A DNA stretch of 15,427 nt from an uncultured Rhodospirillales bacterium. GTDB taxonomy: Bacteria > Pseudomonadota > Alphaproteobacteria > Acetobacterales > Acetobacteraceae. Positions 1-6,457 of the stretch are shown one piece after another. The stretch is from assembly GCA_903932545.1 (NCBI GenBank), contig CAIZGT010000162.1, positions 1 through 15,427 of the forward strand, read 5' to 3'. A program made the position numbers and the translations under genes. Each line of letters opens with the position of its first letter. Position 1 is the stretch's first letter. The notes under the pieces are model-generated. The model did not search any database. It had not been told where the DNA came from and saw only the letters and a list, made by a program, of their open reading frames with translations.

Positions 1-1455
1 CGTCAGGCCACCAAGGATGCCGGCCGCATCGCGGGCCTTGAAGTGCTGCGCATCATCAACGAGCCGACCGCTGCGGCGCTCGCTTATGGCATGGACAAGA
101 AAAAGTCCGGCATCATTGCGGTCTACGATCTCGGCGGCGGCACGTTCGACGTGTCTGTGCTGGAAATCGGCGATGGCGTGTTCGAAGTGAAGTCCACCAA
201 TGGTGACACCTTCCTCGGCGGTGAAGATTTCGATCTGCGCGTGATCGAATATTTGGCAGCTGAGTTCAAGAAGGAGCAGGGCATTGACCTGCGCAACGAC
301 AAGCTCGCGTTGCAGCGCCTGAAGGAAGCGGCTGAGAAGGCCAAGATTGAACTCTCGTCTTCGAAAGAAACCGAGATCAATCTGCCATTCATCACCGCCG
401 ATGCCTCCGGCCCGAAGCATCTGGTGATGAAGCTCACCCGTGCGAAGCTTGAAAGCCTCGTGGATGATCTGATCACCCGCACGCTGAAGCCTTGCCAGGA
501 TGCGCTGAAGGATGCCGGGGTCACGGCTGCTGAGATTGATGAAGTGATCCTGGTTGGCGGTATGACCCGCATGCCGAAGGTGATCGAGATTGTGAAGCAG
601 TTCTTTGGCAAGGAACCTGCCCGCAACGTGAACCCGGATGAAGTGGTGGCCATCGGTGCCGCCGTGCAGGGCGCGGTGCTGAAGGGCGACGTGAAGGACG
701 TTCTGCTGCTCGACGTGACCCCGCTTTCATTGGGCATTGAGACCCTGGGCGGCGTGTTCACACGCCTGATCGACCGCAACACCACGATCCCAACCAAGAA
801 GTCTCAGGTGTTCTCGACCGCCGATGACGGTCAGACCGCTGTGACCATCAAGGTCTATCAGGGTGAGCGCGAGATGGCGGCCGACAACAAGGCGCTCGGC
901 CAGTTTGATCTCGTGGGCATCCCATCCGCCCCGCGCGGCGTGCCACAGATTGAAGTGACGTTCGATATCGACGCGAACGGCATCGTCTCGGTGCAGGCGA
1001 AGGACAAGGCGACTGGCAAGGAACAGCAGATCCGCATCCAGGCTTCGGGCGGCCTTTCTGATGCCGACATCGAGAAGATGGTCAAGGAAGCTGAGGCAAA
1101 TGCCGAAGCCGACAAAGCGCGTCGTGCGTTCATCGAAGCGAAGAACCATGCTGATGGTCTGATCCATCAGACCGAGAAAACCCTGCACGAGAACGAGGGC
1201 AAAATCTCGGCTGAAGATAAATCGGCAGCCGAAGCCGCTATCGGCCAGGCCCGCGTGGCGATGGAAGGCAGCGAGCTTGGCCCTCTGACCGCTGCCACCG
1301 AGGCGCTGACCCAAGTGGCGATGAAGATCGGTGAGGCGGTTTACAAGGCTGGCGCTGAAGCGGCTGCTCCGGAAGCGGCGGCTGAAGGCAAGCCGGGCGA
1401 GAAAGTGGTGGATGCAGACTTCGAAGAAGTCGATCACACCCGCAAATCCGCCTGA
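1..1455 (+). CDS. dnaK: Molecular chaperone DnaK (Hsp70), 5' end cut by window edge
   Basis: DnaK is the ATP-dependent cytosolic Hsp70 that binds exposed hydrophobic peptides, working with DnaJ and GrpE. The reading frame is open from base 1, so the first visible residue aligns with about residue 151 of E. coli DnaK and roughly 150 N-terminal residues lie outside the window. Visible landmarks are the INEPTAAALAYG segment, the phosphate-binding DLGGGTFDVS loop, the ILVGGMTRMP adenosine motif, the interdomain linker VLLLDVTPLSLGIE, the beta-sandwich substrate domain, the helical lid, and an Ala/Glu-rich tail. The tail has the usual DADFEEVD signature but ends six residues later with HTRKSA. The 484 visible residues plus the missing part give the normal size of about 634. 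dnaJ follows on the same strand after 82 bases that contain a stem-loop. Heat-shock control is expected, but the promoter is outside the window. Confidence 0.98.
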   Translation, partial: RQATKDAGRIAGLEVLRIINEPTAAALAYGMDKKKSGIIAVYDLGGGTFDVSVLEIGDGVFEVKSTNGDTFLGGEDFDLRVIEYLAAEFKKEQGIDLRNDKLALQRLKEAAEKAKIELSSSKETEINLPFITADASGPKHLVMKLTRAKLESLVDDLITRTLKPCQDALKDAGVTAAEIDEVILVGGMTRMPKVIEIVKQFFGKEPARNVNPDEVVAIGAAVQGAVLKGDVKDVLLLDVTPLSLGIETLGGVFTRLIDRNTTIPTKKSQVFSTADDGQTAVTIKVYQGEREMAADNKALGQFDLVGIPSAPRGVPQIEVTFDIDANGIVSVQAKDKATGKEQQIRIQASGGLSDADIEKMVKEAEANAEADKARRAFIEAKNHADGLIHQTEKTLHENEGKISAEDKSAAEAAIGQARVAMEGSELGPLTAATEALTQVAMKIGEAVYKAGAEAAAPEAAAEGKPGEKVVDADFEEVDHTRKSA

Positions 1456-1482
1456 ATATAGCGTAATCCGACCCTGGCGGCC

Positions 1483-1506
1483 CGGCCCCTGCACGTGCGG
1501 GGGCCG
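1483..1506 (+). other. Stem-loop between dnaK and dnaJ
   Basis: A ten-pair stem (1483-1492 with 1497-1506, one G-T wobble at 1490/1499) closes a four-base ACGT loop. The stem is almost entirely G-C. The bases after it (AGTCGTTTCC) are not a proper U-tract, so a full intrinsic terminator is unlikely. It may be a partial terminator, an mRNA-processing site or a 3'-end stabiliser that sets the DnaK:DnaJ ratio. The structure is read directly from the sequence; its role is inferred. Confidence 0.6.
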
Positions 1507-1537
1507 AGTCGTTTCCGGACGATGAAAGTCTTTGACG

Positions 1538-2680
1538 ATGGCCAAGCAGGATTTCTACACCACGCTCGGCGTGAGCAAGGATGCAAGCGCGGATGACCTG
1601 AAAAAGGCCTACCGCAAGCTTGCCATGCAATACCACCCGGATCGCAATCCGGGAGACGCCGCCGCTGAGGCGAAGTTCAAAGAGATCAACGAAGCCTATG
1701 ACGTTCTGAAGGACGAACAAAAGCGCGGCGCGTATGATCGCTACGGCCATGCCGCGTTTGAGGGCGGCATGGGCGGCGGGGCTGGCCCGGGCGGCGCGGG
1801 GTTTGATGGCGCGGGCTTGGGCGATATTTTCGACCAGATGTTTGGCGACTTCATGGGCCGACGTGGCGGCGCGGGGGGCGGCACGCGCTCGGGGGCGGAT
1901 ATTCGTTCGCAAGTCGAGATCGACCTAACCGAAGCCTTTGCAGGCACCAAGGTTACGCTGCGCGTGCCCACCCGCATCGCTTGCGAAAGCTGCAACGGCA
2001 CTGGCTCAGAGGGCAAGGAAGCTGGGCGGAACACCTGTGGCACCTGTAACGGCGCTGGTAAGGTGCGCGCGCAACAAGGCTTCTTCTTGGTCGAACGCAC
2101 CTGCCCAACCTGCGGCGGCAAGGGTCAGATTATTCGCAATCCGTGCAAAATTTGCCACGGCTCCGGAACCACGCAGCGCGATCGTAGCCTCCAGGTTTCG
2201 ATCCCGGCAGGCGTGGAAGACGGCACGCGCATCCGTCTCGCGGGCGAAGGTGAATCGGGCGGCGCAGGGGTGCCGTCGGGTGATCTGTATGTGCATGTCG
2301 CGATCCGCCAGCATCCGATTTTCCAGCGCGACGGGGCAAATGTGTTCTGCGTTGTGCCGCTGCGGATGACACAGGCGGCATTGGGTGGCGACATCGAAGT
2401 GCCAGCAATCGACGGCACGCGGGTAAAGGTGAAGCTTCCACCCGGCACCCAAACCGGCGATCAGCATCGGCTGCGCGGCAAGGGATTTTCGGTGCTGCGC
2501 TCGGCGGCGCGCGGGGATATGTATATCCAGGTGAAGGTCGAAATCCCTCAGCATCTCACCCGCAAGCAGCGCGATTTGCTGGAGCAGTTCGACGCTGAAG
2601 CGAACGTGAAGTCGAGCCCGGAGACGGAGGGCTTTCTGAACAAAATGAAGGCGTTCTTCGACAAGGCGTCCGGCGCATGA
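1538..2680 (+). CDS. dnaJ: Chaperone protein DnaJ (Hsp40)
   Basis: DnaJ is the type I Hsp40 co-chaperone that delivers unfolded clients to DnaK and stimulates its ATPase. The 380-residue product has every expected part: a J-domain at about 1-70 with the HPD tripeptide at 33-35, a Gly/Phe-rich linker at about 75-118, four zinc-binding CxxCxGxG repeats (Cys pairs 149/152, 167/170, 189/192 and 203/206), and the C-terminal beta-barrel substrate and dimer domains. I chose the ATG at 1538 because MAKQDFYTTLGV is the standard DnaJ N-terminus; a TTG two codons earlier is a less likely start. The Shine-Dalgarno is weak (GAAAG). The stop overlaps the dapB start in an ATGA, so the two genes are translationally coupled. 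Nothing is missing or broken. Confidence 0.97.
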   Translation: MAKQDFYTTLGVSKDASADDLKKAYRKLAMQYHPDRNPGDAAAEAKFKEINEAYDVLKDEQKRGAYDRYGHAAFEGGMGGGAGPGGAGFDGAGLGDIFDQMFGDFMGRRGGAGGGTRSGADIRSQVEIDLTEAFAGTKVTLRVPTRIACESCNGTGSEGKEAGRNTCGTCNGAGKVRAQQGFFLVERTCPTCGGKGQIIRNPCKICHGSGTTQRDRSLQVSIPAGVEDGTRIRLAGEGESGGAGVPSGDLYVHVAIRQHPIFQRDGANVFCVVPLRMTQAALGGDIEVPAIDGTRVKVKLPPGTQTGDQHRLRGKGFSVLRSAARGDMYIQVKVEIPQHLTRKQRDLLEQFDAEANVKSSPETEGFLNKMKAFFDKASGA

Positions 2681-3453
2681 AAACCGGCATCGGCATTGCT
2701 GGCATCGCCGGACGGATGGGGCAAATGCTGGTGCAGGAGGTGGCCGCCGCTGGCGCGCCGCTTTCTGGCGGCGTTGACCGACCCGGCGTGAGCGATATCG
2801 GTGCGGCAGATTTGTTCGCTGATATCGGCGGCTTGGCCGAGGCGAGTGAAGTGGTGATCGACTTCACCCACGCTTCTACCGCGCGCGTGCATGCGCGGAT
2901 GATGGCGCGCTCTGGCACGCCTTGGGTGGTTGGCACCACCGGGCTGTCTGCGGACGACGAAGCGGAGTTGAAGCGCGCGGCTGAGAGCATTGCAGTGGTC
3001 TATGCGCCGAATTTCTCACCGGGCGTGAACCTCGTGCTGGCCCTCGCCGAAAAGATGGCGGCGGCTCTCCCGGCAGCGCGCTATGACGCTGAGATTGTGG
3101 AGATGCATCATCGGCAGAAGGTTGATGCGCCGTCTGGCACGGCGATCGGCCTGGGCCAAGCGGTGGCGCGCGGGCGTGGGGTGGAATTGCGCGATGTGAT
3201 GCAAAGCGGGCGCGACGGCCATACCGGCGCGCGCAAAGATGGCGCAATCGGCTTCTCAGCGATGCGCGGCGGTCAGGTGGTGGGCGAGCACACGCTGCTG
3301 TTCGCCGCGGCGGATGAGCACATCGCCATCACCCATCGCGCGTTTGACCGGCGTGTGTTCGCCGCTGGTGCGGTGCGCGCCGCGCTGTGGGTGCGCGGCA
3401 AAGCGCCGGGACTTTATTCAATGATGGATGTTTTACACATAACTGGTAAATAA
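2677..3453 (+). CDS. dapB: 4-hydroxy-tetrahydrodipicolinate reductase
   Basis: DapB performs the NAD(P)H-dependent reduction in the diaminopimelate/lysine pathway, acting in the cytoplasm on the product of DapA. The 258-residue protein has the N-terminal dinucleotide-binding loop GIAGIAGRMG (6-15), the VVIDFTHAS strand-turn, the VVGTTGL segment and the hallmark active-site motif from E142 to A156. That motif includes H144, H145, K148 and DAPSGTA (150-156), which match the catalytic His and Lys of the E. coli enzyme. The C-terminus APGLYSMMDVL is also typical. The ATG overlaps the dnaJ stop by four bases, placing lysine and cell-wall precursor synthesis in the dnaK-dnaJ transcript. Base composition drops sharply right after this gene. 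Confidence 0.97.
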   Translation: MKTGIGIAGIAGRMGQMLVQEVAAAGAPLSGGVDRPGVSDIGAADLFADIGGLAEASEVVIDFTHASTARVHARMMARSGTPWVVGTTGLSADDEAELKRAAESIAVVYAPNFSPGVNLVLALAEKMAAALPAARYDAEIVEMHHRQKVDAPSGTAIGLGQAVARGRGVELRDVMQSGRDGHTGARKDGAIGFSAMRGGQVVGEHTLLFAAADEHIAITHRAFDRRVFAAGAVRAALWVRGKAPGLYSMMDVLHITGK

Positions 3454-3463
3454 GATTGTTGCA

Positions 3464-3469
3464 TATAAT
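3464..3469 (+). promoter_or_regulatory. Consensus -10 box (TATAAT) upstream of glycosyltransferase gene
   Basis: A perfect TATAAT lies in the AT-rich gap after dapB, 14 bases before the ATG at 3484. There is no good -35 at the normal spacing; CTGGTA at 3443-3448 is the closest, with a 15-base spacer. If used, transcription would begin around 3476 and leave almost no leader. The box is seen directly; promoter activity is inferred and could be chance in AT-rich DNA. Confidence 0.35.
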
Positions 3470-3483
3470 GCTATAGATTGGAT

Positions 3484-4692
3484 ATGTTTTTGAGTAATTC
3501 AGTCCACACTAATCCCATCATAGCGCAAATTCGCCTCAATCTGAGTCGAATAAAAACAATACTAACTTGGATCGTAACCGGACAGCTCCGCAAGCATTAT
3601 ATCGATCGCTTTAATCCCTGGCTGGTGCGTAGATTTGCGCGCCACAACCGCTTCAATCCACAAAATTTTGCGCCTGCCGATGGCTATCGGATTGAAGCGG
3701 TGGGCTTCCTGTTCATTGGACGGATTTCCATCTTGCGGGCAAAGCAATTTGGACGGTTTGGAAACGCAATTTATCAATTGCTGAACGTGGTGTTGATCGC
3801 ACGGTACATCGGCGTCACCCGCGTTCAGATTTTTCCGTTCGTGGGTGGCCCGCCACCCGGCACCTATGTGTTGGATGGCATAAGCATCGAAATTGGTGAG
3901 TTTGAGCCTGCGGTCGTGCCGACCCTGACCGGGGAGTTCTGGAACAACGACCAATTTCCTGAAGCGCTCGTGAGTTATGCCGCCGATGCGCCACTGCGCG
4001 CGATTGATCGCGTGGTGAAACCCCTTTTGGCCCATCTGCAAGCCTTCGCACCGGAGGCGGATCCGCAGAGTGTTGTACTGCATTTCCGCAGCGGTGATAT
4101 TTTTACCGGGCGACTTCTCTTCCCCTGGTATCTGCAACCCCCCGCCGCTTATTACGTGATGGCGGCGCTGCATGCCCGCGCCACGTATGGGGTGACGCGG
4201 GCCATTCTGGTGTATCAAGATACTGCCAATCCGTGCATCGCCGCGGCCGAAGACGCGCTGATTGCAGCCGGAATGCAGGTAACGCGGCAGAGTTCCAGCC
4301 TGATGGCGGATATCGGGACTCTGTTCGGCGCAACCCACTTGGTCTCCTCGTTCAGCACGCTGTGCGAGGCGTTGGCGATGGGTTCGACCACTCTGCGCAG
4401 CTGTTATGCTTTTCGCCAATTTGAGTCGCAGCGGCATCTTTACATGCAGCGCCCATCCTGGGTGATGCAGGCGATGCGCGCGCATGGCGTGGCAATGTGG
4501 CGGATACAGGACAGCGCACGCGACTTTATCCATCCGCTTTCATGGGACCGCTCCGAGGCGCAGCACCGCACGCTGGTGGAATTCCCAATCACCTCGCTCT
4601 CACTGGATACGCCAGCAGATGACGCCGATGATGCGGTGTTTGCGGAATATCACCAGATCAATTGGAAAGAGAACGTCTATCGCGAGTTCTAA
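3484..4692 (+). CDS. Putative glycosyltransferase of the fucosyltransferase (GT11-like) type, HFRSGD motif
   Basis: This 402-residue protein has no exact name that I recognise, but its pattern fits the GT-B fold of alpha-1,2-fucosyltransferase-like enzymes, which move a sugar from a nucleotide donor to a glycan. Visible signs in order are a glycine-containing turn QFGRFGNAIYQLLN (about 89-101) like the GGLGNQ turn of GT11, the HFRSGD motif (200-205) like the donor-binding HxRxxD, the LQPPAAYY segment (217-224), and LVSSFSTLCEALAMG (286-300) resembling GT11 motif III. There is no signal peptide and no clear membrane segment, so it is probably cytoplasmic. The start is uncertain: ATG 3484 is preferred over TTG 3478, and neither has a good Shine-Dalgarno. 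The first 150 bases are much more AT-rich than the neighbours. No other glycan gene is adjacent, so acceptor and donor are unknown. Confidence 0.6.
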   Translation: MFLSNSVHTNPIIAQIRLNLSRIKTILTWIVTGQLRKHYIDRFNPWLVRRFARHNRFNPQNFAPADGYRIEAVGFLFIGRISILRAKQFGRFGNAIYQLLNVVLIARYIGVTRVQIFPFVGGPPPGTYVLDGISIEIGEFEPAVVPTLTGEFWNNDQFPEALVSYAADAPLRAIDRVVKPLLAHLQAFAPEADPQSVVLHFRSGDIFTGRLLFPWYLQPPAAYYVMAALHARATYGVTRAILVYQDTANPCIAAAEDALIAAGMQVTRQSSSLMADIGTLFGATHLVSSFSTLCEALAMGSTTLRSCYAFRQFESQRHLYMQRPSWVMQAMRAHGVAMWRIQDSARDFIHPLSWDRSEAQHRTLVEFPITSLSLDTPADDADDAVFAEYHQINWKENVYREF

Positions 4693-4732
4693 GGCTGGGC
4701 TTCCGTTTCAGCCATAGCCCGCGGCTCACATT

Positions 4733-4754
4733 GTCCACCCACTCGGTGGTGGAC
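4733..4754 (+). other. Inverted repeat downstream of glycosyltransferase gene
   Basis: GTCCACC (4733-4739) and GGTGGAC (4748-4754) form a perfect seven-pair stem with an eight-base loop, 40 bases after the glycosyltransferase stop. No U-tract follows. It may be a weak terminator separating that gene from the reductase gene downstream. Confidence 0.35.
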
Positions 4755-4774
4755 GCCAGCCGGACCTCAGCCCA

Positions 4775-4789
4775 TGTTTGGTGCAAACA
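4775..4789 (+). promoter_or_regulatory. TGTTTG-N3-CAAACA dyad in the reductase leader
   Basis: A perfect six-base dyad with a three-base spacer lies 28 bases upstream of the ATG at 4818, just before the GGGGAGAG Shine-Dalgarno (4804-4811). It could be an operator for a small dimeric repressor or a short RNA hairpin in the leader. The dyad is read directly; any function is inferred. Confidence 0.3.
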
Positions 4790-4817
4790 CTCAAAGCGAG
4801 TTTGGGGAGAGCTGCAC

Positions 4818-5738
4818 ATGCGCTTGTTGGTGGTGGGGGCCGGGGCAACCGGCGGCTATTTCGGCGCGAGGCTCGCCGCTGCAGGGCGCGACGTCACGTT
4901 CCTGGTCCGCCCTGCCCGCGCGCAGGCGCTGCGGGAGAGCGGATTGCAGGTGACAAGCCCGCATGGCGATCTCGCACTGACCCCACAATTGCTCGTCACC
5001 GGCGAGGCAACAGACGCCTTCGACGCGGTTCTGGTGACGGTGAAGGCGTATGCGCTTGACGCTGCCTTGGCCGATATCGCGCCTGCGGTCGGGCCGAATA
5101 CGATGATCCTGCCGGTGCTGAACGGCATGAAGCACGTGGACATCCTCACAGAACGCTTTGGTGCGCAGGCGGTGGTGGGCTGCGTGTGCAAAATCGCCGC
5201 GACCATCGGCGCGCAGGGCCAGATTGTGCAACTCGCGAAATTTCATGAGTTGGCATACGGCGAGATGGATGGCAGCTCGTCTGAACGCACCGCAATGCTG
5301 GACGGCTTCATGCAGGGCGCGAGCTTCGATGCGAAGCTGTCACGCGGGATTGCGCATGCGATGTGGCAGAAATGGGTGCTGCTGGCAGGACTCGGCGGCA
5401 TCAACTGCCTGATGCGCGGCTCGGTGGGTGATATCGCGGCGGCACCCGGCGGGGAGGTGTTGGTGGATCGATTTATGGCGGAGGTGCTCGCCGTGGTGGC
5501 TGCTGCGGGCCATCCGATGACGGCGGACTACATCGCCCAAACCCGCGCCACACTGACCCAGGCCGGATCGGCATTCACCTCATCAATGTATCGTGACTTG
5601 CTCGCCGGGTATCCGATTGAGGCGGACCAGATCATCGGTGACATGGTCGCGCGCGGGCATCGCTGCGGGGTTGCAACGCCGCTGCTCGATGCGGCTTATA
5701 CCAATCTGGCGATCTATCAGGCGGGACGCGGCAGGTAG
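4818..5738 (+). CDS. 2-dehydropantoate 2-reductase family protein (PanE/ApbA-like)
   Basis: The family reduces ketopantoate to pantoate with NADPH in pantothenate/CoA synthesis, though many paralogues act on other 2-keto acids. The 306-residue product starts with a Rossmann loop GAGATGG (7-13), then has VTVKAYAL (74-80), LNGM (101-104), the candidate catalytic lysine K185 in WQKWVLLAG, and a helical C-terminal domain with YPIEADQIIGDM (265-276). The two substrate-side Asn residues that follow the catalytic Lys at +4 and +8 in E. coli PanE are Leu189 and Gly193 here, as in several paralogues, so the true substrate is open. I chose the ATG at 4818 because it has a good Shine-Dalgarno (GGGGAGAG) and places the Rossmann fold at the N-terminus; the frame is open further upstream but that part is not protein-like. 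A strong hairpin follows the stop. Confidence 0.85.
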   Translation: MRLLVVGAGATGGYFGARLAAAGRDVTFLVRPARAQALRESGLQVTSPHGDLALTPQLLVTGEATDAFDAVLVTVKAYALDAALADIAPAVGPNTMILPVLNGMKHVDILTERFGAQAVVGCVCKIAATIGAQGQIVQLAKFHELAYGEMDGSSSERTAMLDGFMQGASFDAKLSRGIAHAMWQKWVLLAGLGGINCLMRGSVGDIAAAPGGEVLVDRFMAEVLAVVAAAGHPMTADYIAQTRATLTQAGSAFTSSMYRDLLAGYPIEADQIIGDMVARGHRCGVATPLLDAAYTNLAIYQAGRGR

Positions 5739-5764
5739 CCCCACCCTCCGGCTGGAGGGCGGGG
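5739..5764. terminator. G+C-rich hairpin between convergent genes
   Basis: CCCC-A-CCCTCC and GGAGGG-C-GGGG pair around a GGCT loop (5739-5742, 5744-5749, 5754-5759, 5761-5764), with one A/C mismatch. It begins at the base after the reductase stop and lies 22 bases from the fasciclin stop. There is no U-tract on either strand. The position suggests a bidirectional terminator, or a transcript-end stabiliser used with Rho. Confidence 0.6.
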
Positions 5765-5785
5765 CGCTTGGCCGCAGTTTGAGCC

Positions 5786-6355
5786 TCAGTTTGGCAACAG
5801 CACTTTGTCCACCACCTGGATGACACCGTTGGACTGGTACACATCCGCAATCGTCACATGCGCCATGCCACCCTTCTCATCGGTGACAACGATGCTCGGC
5901 CCGACGCGCGTGGCGACCAGGGTGCCGCCTGCAACAGTGGTCAGCTTGGCCATGCCGTGGCCTTCAGCAATCAGCTTGGTCAGCGCCGCGACGTCGAGCT
6001 TGCCCGGCACCACGTGGTAGGTGAGGATCTTGGTCAGAGTCGGCTTGTTGGCGGGCTTGAGCAGGGTGTCCACCGTGCCAGCCGGCAGGGCGGCGAAGGC
6101 TTCGTTGGTTGGTGCAAACACGGTGAACGGGCCAGAAGTCTTGAGCGTGGCAACCAGATCAGCGGCCTTAACAGCGGCAACCAGCGTGGTATGGTCTTTG
6201 GAGTTCACGGCGTTGTCGATGATATCCTTCGTCGGATACATCGCAGCACCGCCGACCATCGGATCGGTCATTTCGGCGTAAGCGGGCACTGCCAGGGCCG
6301 CAATGCTCAGGGCGAGCAAAGCCGCACGCAGATTGATGCGTGAAATTGGGCGCAT
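5786..6355 (-). CDS. Exported fasciclin (FAS1) domain protein
   Basis: FAS1 proteins are extracytoplasmic adhesion-type or surface-associated proteins; the exact role in bacteria is usually unknown. The 189-residue product has a signal peptide (basic MRPISRINLR, then a hydrophobic run, likely cleavage after AYA at 27) and one FAS1 domain. The domain has the H1 motif FTVFAPTNEAF (77-87), the conserved YH pair (113-114) in LTYHVVPGKL, and the closing GVIQVVDKVLLP. I chose the ATG at 6355 because it gives a clean signal peptide and has AAGGA eight bases upstream; the frame runs open to 6457, but those extra residues would bury the signal peptide. It follows the acyltransferase gene on the same strand after 102 bases that hold two hairpins, so it may be transcribed separately. 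Confidence 0.92.
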   Translation of the reverse strand: MRPISRINLRAALLALSIAALAVPAYAEMTDPMVGGAAMYPTKDIIDNAVNSKDHTTLVAAVKAADLVATLKTSGPFTVFAPTNEAFAALPAGTVDTLLKPANKPTLTKILTYHVVPGKLDVAALTKLIAEGHGMAKLTTVAGGTLVATRVGPSIVVTDEKGGMAHVTIADVYQSNGVIQVVDKVLLPN

Positions 6356-6383
6356 GTGACTGGTCCTTATTGGGTTTGCGATT

Positions 6384-6409
6384 GTGCGGTGGCCGATCTC
6401 GCCACCCAC
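6384..6409 (-). other. Stem-loop between acyltransferase and fasciclin genes
   Basis: GGTGGC (6388-6393) pairs with GCCACC (6401-6406) around a seven-base loop. The stem extends by GTG/CAC (6384-6386 with 6407-6409) past one bulged base. A second, shorter GC hairpin lies nearer the acyltransferase stop, around 6430-6446. There is no U-tract. It may end or attenuate the upstream transcript; function is inferred. Confidence 0.4.
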
Positions 6410-6457
6410 ATCCCCATTACGGACCGCGACGACGCGCAGATGCGCGCTGGGCGACAA

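Noticed and set aside
123..1545. Long - strand open frames opposite dnaK (224 and 272 residues)
   Set aside because: They lie fully opposite a certain gene, and their products are Arg/Ser-rich or low in recognisable motifs. High-G+C genes often leave such antisense frames open.
3562..4533. 323-residue - strand open frame opposite the glycosyltransferase
   Set aside because: No recognisable motif and many Cys/His/Arg-rich stretches typical of antisense translation; the + strand frame has GT motifs.
4662..4817. N-terminal extension of the reductase to 4662, overlapping the glycosyltransferase end
   Set aside because: The Rossmann fold starts right at M4818, which has a strong Shine-Dalgarno; the extension looks like non-coding leader.
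6356..6457. N-terminal extension of the fasciclin protein up to 6457
   Set aside because: It would place 34 residues before a good signal peptide. The ATG at 6355 has a Shine-Dalgarno, and the extension holds hairpins instead.
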